From assembly GCA_046297935.1 (NCBI GenBank), contig JBKBHA010000002.1, forward strand, positions 124,001-188,000: a DNA stretch of 64,000 nt, read 5' to 3'. The position numbers were made by a program, and so were the translations under genes. Every line of letters starts with the position of its first letter. Position 1 is the stretch's first letter. Below the pieces are notes generated by a model. It searched no databases, was not told the origin of the DNA, and saw only the letters and a list, made by a program, of their open reading frames with translations. The stretch is from CAYMZZ01 sp046297935 (GTDB taxonomy: Bacteria; Bacteroidota; Bacteroidia; Chitinophagales; Chitinophagaceae). Shown here piece after piece: positions 19,329 to 28,452 of this stretch.

Positions 19329-19336
19329 TACCTTTG
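19329..19336 (+). promoter_or_regulatory. Putative -7 box for rpmI-rplT
   Basis: TACCTTTG matches TAnnTTTG. It lies about 85 bases before rpmI and just before the structured leader, so rpmI-rplT appear to have their own promoter rather than depend on thrS-infC. Confidence 0.55.
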
Positions 19337-19350
19337 CATCCCAATTTATT

Positions 19351-19395
19351 GTCCTGAAGAGGCTCCACAAGCATCCCCCGGAGGGGAACGCCTCA
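19351..19395 (+). promoter_or_regulatory. Structured RNA leader before rpmI (possible L20 autoregulatory leader)
   Basis: A nested hairpin: outer stem GAGGC (19359-19363) with GCCTC (19390-19394), inner stem TCCCC (19374-19378) with GGGGA (19383-19387) closing a CGGA tetraloop, and a one-sided internal loop CCACAAGCA. It sits in the 5' leader of rpmI-rplT, where L20 represses its own operon in other bacteria through a leader structure mimicking its rRNA site. Assignment as an L20 leader is inference from place and shape. Confidence 0.45.
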
Positions 19396-19421
19396 AGGGT
19401 ATCATCTTAACAACAGGTAAA

Positions 19422-19619
19422 ATGCCTAAGGTTAAAACAAACTCGAGTGCCAAGAAGCGCTTCAAAGTGACCGGCACCGGAAAGATCACTCACCAAAAGA
19501 GTTTCAAGCGTCACATTCTGACCAAAAAATCTAAGAAAAGAAAAAGAGCGATGCGTATTGATGGCCTGGTTGCCAAGCCAAATATGGACTTCGTAAAACG
19601 CCTGCTCCGCCTGAAATAA
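19422..19619 (+). CDS. rpmI: Large-subunit ribosomal protein bL35
   Basis: 65 residues, very basic. It opens with MPKVKTNSSAKKRFKVTGTG and holds HILTKKSKKRKR, the family pattern. bL35 is a 50S subunit protein. rplT follows after 50 bases. The position after an independent promoter and leader, not directly after infC, is the only oddity. Confidence 0.97.
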   Translation: MPKVKTNSSAKKRFKVTGTGKITHQKSFKRHILTKKSKKRKRAMRIDGLVAKPNMDFVKRLLRLK

Positions 19620-19669
19620 ATGGCAGCGCAGGAATCACTTATTCTTTACAATTTTAAACTCTTTTAGAT

Positions 19670-20014
19670 ATGCCTCGTTCAAAAAATGCCGTTGCTTCAA
19701 AAGCACGCCGCAAAAAAATATTAAAGCAAGCCAAAGGCTTCTATGGCAAACGTAAAAATGTATTGACGGTTGCCAAAAACGTAGTAGAAAAAGGTATGAC
19801 CTACATGTTTGTAGGTCGTAAACTGAAGAAGCGTGAGTACCGCAGTCTGTGGATTGCGCGTATCAATGCCGCAGTACGTGCCGAAGGACTTACTTATTCT
19901 GAGTTCATCAACAAGCTTCAGAAAAAAGGTATTGAACTCGACCGCAAAGTACTTGCTGATCTCGCAATGAACAATCCCGAAACGTTCAAGAGCCTGGTTG
20001 ATTCAGTGAAATAG
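19670..20014 (+). CDS. rplT: Large-subunit ribosomal protein bL20
   Basis: 114 residues, very basic at the N-terminus (MPRSKNAVASKARRKKILK), with GFYGKRKN and LWIARINAAVR typical of L20. L20 is an early 50S assembly protein and the usual autorepressor of the rpmI-rplT operon, which fits the structured leader seen upstream. A strong terminator begins within a few bases of the stop codon. Confidence 0.97.
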   Translation: MPRSKNAVASKARRKKILKQAKGFYGKRKNVLTVAKNVVEKGMTYMFVGRKLKKREYRSLWIARINAAVRAEGLTYSEFINKLQKKGIELDRKVLADLAMNNPETFKSLVDSVK

Positions 20015-20016
20015 CT

Positions 20017-20044
20017 AAAAAAAACCGCCATTCGGCGGTTTTTT
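20017..20044 (+). terminator. Rho-independent terminator after rplT
   Basis: AAAACCGCC (20021-20029) pairs with GGCGGTTTT (20034-20042) over a four-base loop, A-rich on the left and T-rich on the right, so it may work in both directions. Confidence 0.92.
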
Positions 20045-20240
20045 AATGTGCAAATGTGAAAATGTGAAAATGTGCAAATTTGGTAATGGCGCCTTCGGCG
20101 AATGTGCAAATGTGTAAATGTGGAAATGTGCAAATGAGGCAATGGCGCCTTCCGCGAATATGCCAATGTGGAAATGGGCAAATTGCGGTTCAATAATTTG
20201 CACATTTACACATTTTCTCATTTGCACATTTATTAGGGGT
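20045..20240. repeat. Low-complexity word repeat with inverted arm
   Basis: The 308-base gap between rplT and the arginine decarboxylase holds the rplT terminator, then runs of ATGTGCAAATGTG-like words (20046-20180). A unit with AATGGCGCCTTCGGCGAATGTG-like sequence occurs twice, about 55 bases apart. At 20193-20235 the complement type TTTGCACATTTACACATTTT appears, so the block can fold back on itself. No gene is seen. The last ~80 bases hold the next gene's promoter. Confidence 0.85.
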
Positions 20241-20275
20241 TTCAAATTCTAAATCTCCAAATTCCCAATTTCCTA

Positions 20276-20283
20276 TACTTTTG
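20276..20283 (+). promoter_or_regulatory. Putative -7 box for arginine decarboxylase
   Basis: TACTTTTG matches TAnnTTTG, 39 bases before the ATG at 20323. No clear -33 element. Confidence 0.45.
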
Positions 20284-20322
20284 TATCAAACAAAATTTCC
20301 AACTCCAGCCCGTTGCCGCTAA

Positions 20323-21723
20323 ATGAATAATACCTACAACGACCTCGTTCGGCAAACGTTCAACTTTCCTCAGGAGGGTTTCGACGTAAAAGATGGTTAC
20401 CTCGAGTATAATGGTTTAAATCTGAAGGCGCTGATCGACAAGTACGGTACGCCCATGAAGCTTACCTATCTGCCAAAAATTGGCATGCAGATCAAAAAGG
20501 CAAAGACGATGTTTGCCAATGCGTTCAAGAAACACAAATACGAGGGTAAGTATTTCTATTGTTACTGCACCAAGAGTTCTCATTTCAGTTTTGTGGTAGA
20601 GGAAGCGCTCAAGCACGAAATACACCTGGAAACTTCATACGCTTATGATATTGAAATAATCAAGAAGCTGTACGAAAAGAAGAAAATTACCAAGGATATT
20701 CATATCATCTGCAACGGGTATAAGCAGAAAGGTTATACCAGGCGGATCGCCAATCTTTTGAACACCGGATTTCAAAACGTGATACCGGTGCTCGACAACA
20801 AAGAGGAACTGAAGGAATATGCCAAATCGGTTAAAGTGCCGTTTAAGCTGGGTATTCGGGTAGCTGCAGAAGAAGAACCCACCTTTCCGTTTTATACCTC
20901 CAGACTGGGTATACGGGCCAAGGATATTCTGGAGTTTTATGTAGACCGTATTGAAGGTTATGAGAGCAAGTTTCAATTGAAAATGCTCCATATTTTTTTG
21001 AATAAAGGCATCAAGGATGATATCTATTACTGGAGTGAGCTGAACAAGATTATCAATCTATACTGCCAGTTGAAAAAGATTTGTCCCGAACTGGATTCCA
21101 TCAATATTGGCGGTGGCTTTCCCATCAAGCACTCGCTCGGTTTTGAATATGATTATCAGTTCATGATCAACGAGATTGTAGGCAATATAAAAGTGGCCTG
21201 CAAAAAGGCAAAAGTGCCCATGCCCAATATTTTCACCGAGTTTGGCAGCTACACGGTAGGTGAAAGCATGGCGCATATCTATAGTGTGATAGGCGAGAAG
21301 GTACAGAACGACCGGGAGAACTGGTACATGATCGACTCAAGTTTCATCACCACACTTCCTGATACCTGGGGCATCGGAGAACGATTCCTGATGCTGCCCA
21401 TCAATAAGTGGGAGGCCGAATACCAGCGGGTAGTATTGGGAGGAATCACCTGCGACAGTCACGATTATTACGACTCAGAAGAACATATCAACGAGGTATT
21501 CCTGCCCAAGATCGTTAATGGAGAGCCGCTGTATGTAGGATTTTTTCATACCGGTGCCTACCAGGACCAGATAAGCGGCTATGGAGGCATCAAGCATTGC
21601 CTGATACCATCGCCCAAGCATGTTATTGTTGGCTACGACAAAAATGGCAAATTGACCGACTGGCTCTATGCCCGCGAACAAACGGCACAAAGTATGCTTA
21701 AGATACTCGGATACGTTAAATAA
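20323..21723 (+). CDS. speA: PLP-dependent arginine decarboxylase (Bacteroidota type)
   Basis: 466 residues. The fold matches the alanine-racemase-like (fold III) decarboxylases: an N-terminal barrel with the segment YFYCYCTKSSHFSFV, where the Lys should be the PLP lysine, a glycine loop INIGGGFPIKH that binds phosphate, and C-terminal GITCDSHDYY, the acidic/Cys-containing dimer-active-site motif. Arginine decarboxylase makes agmatine, the first step to putrescine. The protein is shorter than the ~630-residue proteobacterial SpeA but is the common Bacteroidota form; a related diaminopimelate/ornithine specificity is less likely but not excluded. Gene stands alone between a terminator and a convergent kinase. 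Confidence 0.82.
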   Translation: MNNTYNDLVRQTFNFPQEGFDVKDGYLEYNGLNLKALIDKYGTPMKLTYLPKIGMQIKKAKTMFANAFKKHKYEGKYFYCYCTKSSHFSFVVEEALKHEIHLETSYAYDIEIIKKLYEKKKITKDIHIICNGYKQKGYTRRIANLLNTGFQNVIPVLDNKEELKEYAKSVKVPFKLGIRVAAEEEPTFPFYTSRLGIRAKDILEFYVDRIEGYESKFQLKMLHIFLNKGIKDDIYYWSELNKIINLYCQLKKICPELDSINIGGGFPIKHSLGFEYDYQFMINEIVGNIKVACKKAKVPMPNIFTEFGSYTVGESMAHIYSVIGEKVQNDRENWYMIDSSFITTLPDTWGIGERFLMLPINKWEAEYQRVVLGGITCDSHDYYDSEEHINEVFLPKIVNGEPLYVGFFHTGAYQDQISGYGGIKHCLIPSPKHVIVGYDKNGKLTDWLYAREQTAQSMLKILGYVK

Positions 21724-21740
21724 AAAGAAGTGTTACCAGA

Positions 21741-21770
21741 TTAAAAGAGCCGGTTCGCCGGCTCTTTTAA
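21741..21770. terminator. Bidirectional terminator between speA and histidine kinase
   Basis: A perfect 30-base palindrome: AAAAGAGCCGG pairs with CCGGCTCTTTT around TTCG, with T-runs on both strands. The kinase stop codon (21767-21769) lies inside it, so one hairpin serves both convergent genes. Confidence 0.93.
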
Positions 21771-24055
21771 TTTTCATTGGTCGGCAAAGGTATGATTACT
21801 TCCACCAGCGTTCCCTTTCCCGGTCTGCCCTGAATAGAGTAGGTGCCCCCCAGCATCATGGCACGCTCTTTCATTCCAAGGATCCCCAGCGTTTTTCGTT
21901 CGGGGCCTTCCTGGGGATCGAAACCGCGGCCATTATCTTCGATCAACAATACCAGTTGCTTGCCCTCTTTAACTAGCGACACCTCTACTTCACTCGCATC
22001 GCTGTGCCGGGCTACGTTGGTCAACGATTCCTGAAAAATACGAAACAAGGCAATTGCCCATTCTTTCTTTAAATTCTCTTCGCCAACGCTACTCATGAAA
22101 CTGGTTTGGATGCCTGTTCTTTTTTCAAAATCGTGGCTATACCATTCCATGGCAGCCGTAATGCCCAGGTCATCGAGCAGGCCCGGACGTAATTCGGTTG
22201 AAATACGCCGCACCGCCAGCACCATATCGTTGATGGCGTTGAGGATATTCTGGAAATCAGTCTGCGATCCTTCTGTAGCAGAGTTGAGCTTTCTGGCAAG
22301 CCGCGACACATCCATCTTCAGCACGGTAAGGTGTTGCCCCAGTTCGTCGTGTATTTCGCGTGAAATGTGAAGACGTTCCTGTTCACGGATATTTTCTATG
22401 TGGTTGCTGAGTTTCCGAAGGTCTTCCCGGGATTGTAACAACGCTTTTTCAACCCTTTTGCGCTCACTGATGTCGCGCACAAATGAAAGAAACCGATCCG
22501 GCGCAATTAGTTTGGCCGTAATTTCTACGTCGATCAGGCTACCGTCTTTGCGCTTCAACAAACGCTCTGAAGAGGCAGTTTCTCCTCTCGCAATCACATC
22601 CAGTTGAAAAGGCATTGCCTGCAATTGTTCGGCTACGGTGAGATCACGAATGTTGAGTTTCAGCAACTCTTCGGCACTGAACTGGGAGATTCGGCTGGCA
22701 GCCGGATTTACCACCTGCAATTCGCCCTTGAGGTTGGCAATAAAAATGGCGTCGTTGGCCTGCTCTACCAAAGTGCGATATTTTTCTTCGCTTTCCCTGA
22801 TGCGTTGACCGGCAAGGGCAGTATCTGTTACGTCGCGTATGAGTACCAGCACATCTGTTTTGCTCAAAGGCGCATAACGGGCTTCGAAATAGCGACGTCC
22901 TTTCGCCAGGTCCAACTGGTAGCTATGCGTTAGTACCTGTTGTTCTTCCAGCACACATTTCTTATTGTGCAAAGCCGCATCAGCCAGGTCAGAAGGCAAC
23001 ACCTCGCGGATCGTTTTCCCCAAAAAGTCCTCCGGCGCCATAAGTGTGCCCAGGCCTGTACGATTGCTATAGTCCACAAAACGATCTTCTCCGTCAATCA
23101 CCAGCACCATATCCGGCAGCGCATTCACTATAGCTTTGTTTCGCCTTTCGCTTCTATCCAGCTCCATCGTACGCTCTTTCACCAGTTGATGTAGCCGCGC
23201 GGGGCCTTTTGAACGGTTGTAGGCCAGCAGGCCACCCGCCAGGGAAAGCAAAAAGCCCAGTATGGCCAGCCGGATGGAGGACCAGTAGGGTGATCTATTT
23301 TCAGACGGTTGTACCGACAATTTCCATTGTCCATCAGGTACGGTTACGGCAATACTGTAGGGAGAAGTCCCGTTACCTTTCTCCGGCAGAAAATTTTCTT
23401 CAACCCCGGTGTCAGGATTTCGCTTGGATAATTGAAAATAGAAACCCGTTTTGCCACTTGTGTCAATTCCTGCGCCCTCAAGTAAGGTATTCATGCGTAT
23501 CACAACGGCAGAAAAGCCCCAGAACTCATCGTTTCTAAAAACGGGCAGCCTTCCAACTACGCCGATACCCCCCTGTTTCAATTCAAAAGGCCCTGCAAAA
23601 AAGAGTTCTTTTTTTTCGAGTGCTGTTAGCGCTTCGGTTCGCCGAAGAGGGTCGCTTAGTACGTCGTATCCGATTACGGCCTGGTGCGATTCCAGCGGGT
23701 AAACGTATCTGATTACACCTTTTGGTGCCAGCTGCAGCGCGTCAATGTGCCGATTATAACTGAGTACGTATTTTGCAACGGAGTCGAAATTGACAGGCTG
23801 CCCTTCGCGGTTGATCGTTAGCGCCATGGTTTGAGTGGCCGACAAACTGTACTGCAGCGATTGTTGCAAACGACTCCTCACCGTCTCAGCGATTTCGAAA
23901 AGCCTGCGGTCTGATTCCGTTTTTCTTACCCGATATTCGGAATAAATTAATAATGCTGAAATGCCCGCTAGTGCCAGAAAGATCAGAATACCCCATAAAA
24001 GTGGCCTGCGCTGCCGCGTATGGTCGGTCTGGTATTGATTATTCGATTCCGGCAT
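21767..24055 (-). CDS. CHASE-PAS-PAS sensor histidine kinase (NarX/DegS-like)
   Basis: 762 residues from ATG 24055. A possible ATG at 24157 lies inside the terminator hairpin of the pyrophosphatase gene and is less likely. Two membrane helices (about 15-35 and 255-275) flank a periplasmic CHASE-like sensor domain. Two PAS units follow (about 310-420 and 425-540, the second ending SFVRDISERKRVE), then a HisKA_3 dimerisation region with phospho-accepting His569 in EIHDELGQHL, and an HATPase_c domain (NVARHSDASE, DNGRGFDP, GILGMKERA). No response regulator gene is next to it, so it is an orphan here. The CHASE ligand is unknown. Confidence 0.88.
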   Translation of the reverse strand: MPESNNQYQTDHTRQRRPLLWGILIFLALAGISALLIYSEYRVRKTESDRRLFEIAETVRSRLQQSLQYSLSATQTMALTINREGQPVNFDSVAKYVLSYNRHIDALQLAPKGVIRYVYPLESHQAVIGYDVLSDPLRRTEALTALEKKELFFAGPFELKQGGIGVVGRLPVFRNDEFWGFSAVVIRMNTLLEGAGIDTSGKTGFYFQLSKRNPDTGVEENFLPEKGNGTSPYSIAVTVPDGQWKLSVQPSENRSPYWSSIRLAILGFLLSLAGGLLAYNRSKGPARLHQLVKERTMELDRSERRNKAIVNALPDMVLVIDGEDRFVDYSNRTGLGTLMAPEDFLGKTIREVLPSDLADAALHNKKCVLEEQQVLTHSYQLDLAKGRRYFEARYAPLSKTDVLVLIRDVTDTALAGQRIRESEEKYRTLVEQANDAIFIANLKGELQVVNPAASRISQFSAEELLKLNIRDLTVAEQLQAMPFQLDVIARGETASSERLLKRKDGSLIDVEITAKLIAPDRFLSFVRDISERKRVEKALLQSREDLRKLSNHIENIREQERLHISREIHDELGQHLTVLKMDVSRLARKLNSATEGSQTDFQNILNAINDMVLAVRRISTELRPGLLDDLGITAAMEWYSHDFEKRTGIQTSFMSSVGEENLKKEWAIALFRIFQESLTNVARHSDASEVEVSLVKEGKQLVLLIEDNGRGFDPQEGPERKTLGILGMKERAMMLGGTYSIQGRPGKGTLVEVIIPLPTNEN

Positions 24056-24125
24056 GTTTCGTGCTGCGTCGTCTTCCTTTTCTTTCCTGATTAGCAGAAT
24101 GAATATACAAAATTGTAATATATAA

Positions 24126-24155
24126 GAAGTCCCGCTGTAGACACAGCAGGACTTC
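24126..24155 (-). terminator. Terminator after hppA
   Basis: Hairpin GAAGTCC-C-GCTGT / ACAGC-A-GGACTTC with loop AGAC lies just beyond the hppA stop (24183). Read on the minus strand it is followed by TTATATATTAC, a modest T-tail. Confidence 0.7.
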
Positions 24156-24182
24156 ATTAATGGTTCTGATTAAGAACTAGAA

Positions 24183-26408
24183 TTATTTCTGATAAGCAAC
24201 CACGGTGCCCGGGGCAATGGCCTGGCTTTCCGGTTGCTTAATTTCAATCTTTTTGGCAGGCAGTTTAGCCTGTTCTTCTGTACCATCCATCTGGGCCAGC
24301 GTAGGGGCAATTACCAGCGATACAATCGACATCAGCTTGATGAGGATATTCATCGAGGGGCCAGAGGTATCTTTGAAGGGGTCGCCCACCGTATCGCCCG
24401 TAACAGAGGCTTTGTGTGGCTCAGATTTCTTGTAATACATTTCGCCATTTATCTCAACACCTTTCTCAAACGACTTCTTGGCATTATCCCATGCTCCACC
24501 AGCGTTGTTCTGGAACATTCCCATCAGTACACCGCTCACGGTTGCACCGGCCAGGAATCCACCCAGTGCTTCGGCACCCAGACCTGGCATAAATCCAATA
24601 ATCAATGGCGAAATGATAGCGATCGCACCTGGAAGCATCATTTTACGGATCGAGGCCTGAGTAGAGATGGCCACACATTTATCATACTCGGGCTTGCCGG
24701 TGCCTTCCATGATGCCGGGGATCGACTTGAACTGTCGACGAACTTCTTCTACCATCGCCATAGCAGCCTGACCAACTGCACGAATAGCCAGCGAAGAAAA
24801 TATGAACGGAATCATGGCTCCTACAAACAGGCTGGCCAGTACATTAGCTTTGTAAATATCGATACCCTGAATATTTGCCACACCAACAAAGGCGGCAAAA
24901 AGTGCGAGGGCAGTGAGGGCTGCTGAAGCAATGGCAAATCCTTTACCGGTAGCAGCCGTTGTATTTCCTACCGCATCGAGCACGTCTGTTTTTTCGCGCA
25001 CTTCTTTTGGCAGCTCACTCATTTCAGCAATGCCACCTGCGTTGTCGGCGATGGGACCAAATGCGTCAATAGCCAGTTGCATAGCCGTAGTAGCCATCAT
25101 ACCCGCGGCGGCAATTGATACACCATATAAACCGGCGCACTCGTAAGATCCCCAAATACCTGCAGCCAGTACGATGATGGGAAGGAAAGTAGATTCCATA
25201 CCAATTGCCAGACCACCAATCACATTGGTAGCATGTCCTGTACTGGATTGCTTGATGATGCTTAACACCGGGCGTTTGCCCATGGCCGTATAATATTCAG
25301 TAATGATACTCATTAAAGCACCAACCGCCAGGCCTACAGCAATGGCACCAAGCACACCCCATTTAGTGAAGGGTACACCACGAAGTTCCATTTGCTCAGG
25401 CAGCAACACATTTACCAGCACAGCAGCCGCAATAGCGGTCAATACAATCGAACCCCAGTTGCCCATGTTCAGGGCTTTTTGAACTACAGAGGTATTAATT
25501 CCGGCACTGTCGCTGATGCGCACGAACCAGGTACCAATGATTGAAAACAAAATACCAACACCTGCAATCAGCATCGGCAAAATGACTGGAGAAAATCCAC
25601 CCATTACATCCTCGCCAATAATAATGGTTTGCTGCCCCAGTACTATAGTAGCAAGTACCGTTGCCACATAAGAGCCAAACAGGTCGGCACCCATACCGGC
25701 AACATCACCTACGTTGTCGCCTACGTTATCAGCGATGGTGGCAGGGTTGCGGGGATCATCTTCCGGAATGCCAGCCTCTACTTTACCCACCAGGTCGGCA
25801 CCAACGTCAGCAGCCTTTGTATAAATACCGCCACCTACACGTGCAAAGAGCGCAATCGATTCAGCGCCTAACGAAAAACCAGTCAGCACTTCTATTGTCT
25901 GCAGCATTTCTTCCGAGTTCATGGCTGCACCCGGAGCAAAAATTTGTTTCAATACGATATACAAACCTCCGAGTCCCAATACAGCCAAACCAGCCACGCC
26001 AACACCCATTACGGCACCTCCGGTAAAGGAAACGTTTAACGCTTTGCTAAGGCTGGTTCGGGCGGCCTGTGCTGTGCGTACATTGGCGCGGGTAGCTGCA
26101 CGCATACCGATATAACCGGCAAGGGCACTCAACACTGCACCAATTACAAAGGCTACCGCAATCAACCAGTGTGAATGCGGATTTGAACTGGCCATCACTG
26201 CCAGCAGTATGCCTACAATTACTACGAAATACCCAAGAATTTTCCATTCGGCTTTTAAAAAAGCCATCGCACCTTCGGCAATATAATTGCTGATCTCTTT
26301 CATGCGGTCGGTACCAGCATCCTGCTTCGACACCCATTGGTACTTCACAAAAGTGTACAACAAACCGATGAGACCCATAGCGGGAACGAGATAGATCAAT
26401 TTGTCCAT
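24183..26408 (-). CDS. hppA: Membrane-bound ion-pumping pyrophosphatase, K+-dependent type
   Basis: 741 residues with about 16 membrane helices. It couples hydrolysis of pyrophosphate to pumping of H+ or Na+ across the inner membrane. The substrate motif is complete: DVGADLVGKVE, the acidic DDPRNPATIADNVGDNVGD stretch, and the C-terminal DNAKKSFE. The segment GNTTAATGKG has Ala where K+-independent enzymes have Lys, so it should be K+-dependent. The choice between Na+ and H+ cannot be settled from sequence alone. The gene is monocistronic, with its own promoter and terminator. Confidence 0.95.
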   Translation of the reverse strand: MDKLIYLVPAMGLIGLLYTFVKYQWVSKQDAGTDRMKEISNYIAEGAMAFLKAEWKILGYFVVIVGILLAVMASSNPHSHWLIAVAFVIGAVLSALAGYIGMRAATRANVRTAQAARTSLSKALNVSFTGGAVMGVGVAGLAVLGLGGLYIVLKQIFAPGAAMNSEEMLQTIEVLTGFSLGAESIALFARVGGGIYTKAADVGADLVGKVEAGIPEDDPRNPATIADNVGDNVGDVAGMGADLFGSYVATVLATIVLGQQTIIIGEDVMGGFSPVILPMLIAGVGILFSIIGTWFVRISDSAGINTSVVQKALNMGNWGSIVLTAIAAAVLVNVLLPEQMELRGVPFTKWGVLGAIAVGLAVGALMSIITEYYTAMGKRPVLSIIKQSSTGHATNVIGGLAIGMESTFLPIIVLAAGIWGSYECAGLYGVSIAAAGMMATTAMQLAIDAFGPIADNAGGIAEMSELPKEVREKTDVLDAVGNTTAATGKGFAIASAALTALALFAAFVGVANIQGIDIYKANVLASLFVGAMIPFIFSSLAIRAVGQAAMAMVEEVRRQFKSIPGIMEGTGKPEYDKCVAISTQASIRKMMLPGAIAIISPLIIGFMPGLGAEALGGFLAGATVSGVLMGMFQNNAGGAWDNAKKSFEKGVEINGEMYYKKSEPHKASVTGDTVGDPFKDTSGPSMNILIKLMSIVSLVIAPTLAQMDGTEEQAKLPAKKIEIKQPESQAIAPGTVVAYQK

Positions 26409-26443
26409 AAACAGATAATCTTAATAAAATATTAAAAGGACGG

Positions 26444-26474
26444 CAAAGATAGGGGATGGACTTGAATACTGCAA
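26444..26474 (-). promoter_or_regulatory. Promoter of hppA
   Basis: On the minus strand, TATCTTTG (26444-26451) matches TAnnTTTG and a TTG (26472-26474) lies 20 bases upstream, the expected -33 spacing. The leader before the ATG is about 30 bases. This is the best complete promoter in the window. Confidence 0.6.
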
Positions 26475-26543
26475 GAGCTGTAAAATATCTGATTTACAGT
26501 GGTTTGAATCCTCGAACGACGGGTGCTGACCTTTCGCTGCCGG

Positions 26544-28055
26544 TCAGGTTTTTGTCAGAGAGCGGAAGGCTGCTCCCAACTGTTCAGCAATGTCCGACGC
26601 TATCATAGCTTCCTGTGAAAATTCAGCTGATGCCAGATCGCCGGCCCTGCCATGTAAAAAAACGCCCAGCAATGCCGCTTCCACTGCGGCATAACCCTGG
26701 GCCAAAAGGGCGGTCAGCAGCCCGGTCAGCAGATCTCCTGATCCGGCAGTTGCCATGCCGGCATTACCGGTACTGTTGAAAAAACCTTTTCCCTCGGGTG
26801 TGGCCACCAGGCTGTGATGGCCTTTCAACACAATCACTACCCCCAATTCCTTCGCCTTGGAGAGTGCCAGTTCAATGCGGGCAAAATCATTGGCCGACGG
26901 CCCGAACAAACGGTCAAATTCTTTGGGGTGCGGTGTAAGAATGGTGCCGCCGGGTAGCATGGTTAAAAAGTCTTTCTGAATACTGATGTTGTTTAAAGCA
27001 TCAGCATCTACTACCAATGGACCACGCCAGTTGTCAAGGAGTTCGCGTAACATCGTCCTTGTTTCCTGTGCGGTGCCAATGCCGGGACCGGTACCTATAG
27101 CATCGTACAAACCTGTGTCGGTATCAAGACGGGTTATATAAGAACTATTAAAATCTGTCAACACCATCGCCTCCGGCAAGGCAGTTTGCAGTATCGTAAG
27201 TCCGTTGGCGGGAATATGGCAGCTCAGAAGCCCTACACCGCCACGCATACATCCTTTAGCTGCCAAAACTGCGGCACCCATCTTGCCATAGCTGCCCGCA
27301 ATAAGAAGGGCATGTCCCGCACTGCCCTTATGGACAAAGCGCGGCCTTGGCCGGTACACAGATGCCGCCAACACATCGTCCAGCCAAATCAAACGCGAAT
27401 AGTGCATGGCTGCAAAATCTGGATGAAGGCCGATGTCAAGGATATGTACCTGGCCAATGTATTCCTGGTTTTCTGCCACCAGAAATGCCAACTTGTAACA
27501 TTGGAAGCTCAGGGTATGCGTGGCATTAACCACCAGTTCTCGTCCTGAAGAACGATCTGCAAACAGGCCGCTCGGCACGTCAATAGAAATGATGGGCCGC
27601 CCCGACTGATTGATTTGTTCAACAAGTCGGGCTGTCACGCCTTCCAGCCCCCGGTTAAGCCCGGTACCAAATAAGGCATCAATCACTATGTCATCGGTGC
27701 CAAAGCTGTGAAAATGACTTTCGTCCTGAATGAATCGAATATCGACCAATGCCTGCTGGTGCAAACGGGACAGATTGGTTTGAAAGTCGTTGGTTCCAAT
27801 ATGTCCGAACTCCAGAATATGCACCGTACAGGGCTGGCCGTGCATCGCCAGCATTCGGGCAATAGCGAGGCCATCGCCACCATTATTTCCCTTACCACAA
27901 AAGATGTGAACAGGCCGGCCCTGGTAAGTCGATTTTTCCAACCATTGTACACAGGCACGAGCGGCCCTCTCCATCAGGTCGATCGACGAAATGGGCTCGT
28001 GCTGTATGGTGTACTCGTCCCAGTTGCGGATACCCTCGGCGGAAAGAATGAGCAT
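26544..28055 (-). CDS. nnrDE: Bifunctional NAD(P)HX epimerase/dehydratase
   Basis: 503 residues from ATG 28055. The N-terminal YjeF-type epimerase domain (1-~215) has GKGNNGGDGL; the C-terminal ribokinase-like ADP-dependent dehydratase domain (~220-500) has GTGPGIGTAQETR, TPHPKEFDRL and AGMATAGSGDLLTGLLTALL. Together they convert hydrated NADH/NADPH damage products back to usable cofactor. The start at 28055 is preferred over upstream possibilities because anything longer would be translated from the adjoining tandem repeat. It follows the repeat block 28056-28452 and ends 135 bases before hppA. Confidence 0.93.
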   Translation of the reverse strand: MLILSAEGIRNWDEYTIQHEPISSIDLMERAARACVQWLEKSTYQGRPVHIFCGKGNNGGDGLAIARMLAMHGQPCTVHILEFGHIGTNDFQTNLSRLHQQALVDIRFIQDESHFHSFGTDDIVIDALFGTGLNRGLEGVTARLVEQINQSGRPIISIDVPSGLFADRSSGRELVVNATHTLSFQCYKLAFLVAENQEYIGQVHILDIGLHPDFAAMHYSRLIWLDDVLAASVYRPRPRFVHKGSAGHALLIAGSYGKMGAAVLAAKGCMRGGVGLLSCHIPANGLTILQTALPEAMVLTDFNSSYITRLDTDTGLYDAIGTGPGIGTAQETRTMLRELLDNWRGPLVVDADALNNISIQKDFLTMLPGGTILTPHPKEFDRLFGPSANDFARIELALSKAKELGVVIVLKGHHSLVATPEGKGFFNSTGNAGMATAGSGDLLTGLLTALLAQGYAAVEAALLGVFLHGRAGDLASAEFSQEAMIASDIAEQLGAAFRSLTKT

Positions 28056-28452
28056 GGGGTAAAGGTAGGAAAACCGTGAAAGGTGAGAGGTGAGAGGTGA
28101 AAGGTGAGAGGTGAAAGGTGAAAGGTGAGAGGTGAAAGGTGAAAGGGGAGAGGGGAGTGGTAGGGGCAACGCATGCGTTGCCCGCGTGAGACGTGAGACG
28201 TGAAACGTGAAACGAAAATCGATGAAAATCTGTGTAAAAACCTGTGAAATCTGTGGGAACAGAACTGTTTCTCTGTATGGGTGCAGCCAGCTTGAAGCGT
28301 TTTTCTATTCCGGCAGATTTCACAGATTTTTACACAAATGACGCAGATCGCGCGCAGAAGTTGATAAAGCAACTCTCCACTCCCCACTCCCCACTCTCCA
28401 CTCTCCACTCCCCACTCTCCACTCCCCACTCCCCACTCCCCACTCCCCATCT
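28056..28452. repeat. Composite repeat block: GGTGAGAGGTGAAA-type array, inverted core, CCACTCTCCACTCC-type array
   Basis: This 397-base gap has no gene. 28073-28165 is a purine-rich tandem array of AGGTGAGAGGTGAA units and 28185-28215 repeats GTGAGACGTGAAAC. A core follows with imperfect inverted arms at ~28225-28264 and ~28301-28339, built from AAATCTGTGTAAAAA and GGGAACAGAA words like the block at 11313-11446. 28375-28450 is a pyrimidine-rich array of CACTCTCCACTCCC units. The arrays run over the 3' end of the serine hydrolase gene and reach the 5' end of nnrDE. Confidence 0.88.

Noticed and set aside
24056..24157. Earlier start for the CHASE histidine kinase
   Set aside because: The ATG at 24157 lies inside the hppA terminator hairpin, and a -7-like box (CAATTTTG on the minus strand, 24108-24115) lies between it and the ATG at 24055.
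28056..28169. N-terminal extension of nnrDE read from the repeat array
   Set aside because: It translates as Pro/Ser/His/Leu low complexity from tandem repeats; the enzyme fold begins at the ATG at 28055.
28375..28450. Possible CRISPR or gene in the CACTCCCCACTCTCC array
   Set aside because: It is a continuous low-complexity tandem array without spacers; any open frame is an artefact of the repeat.
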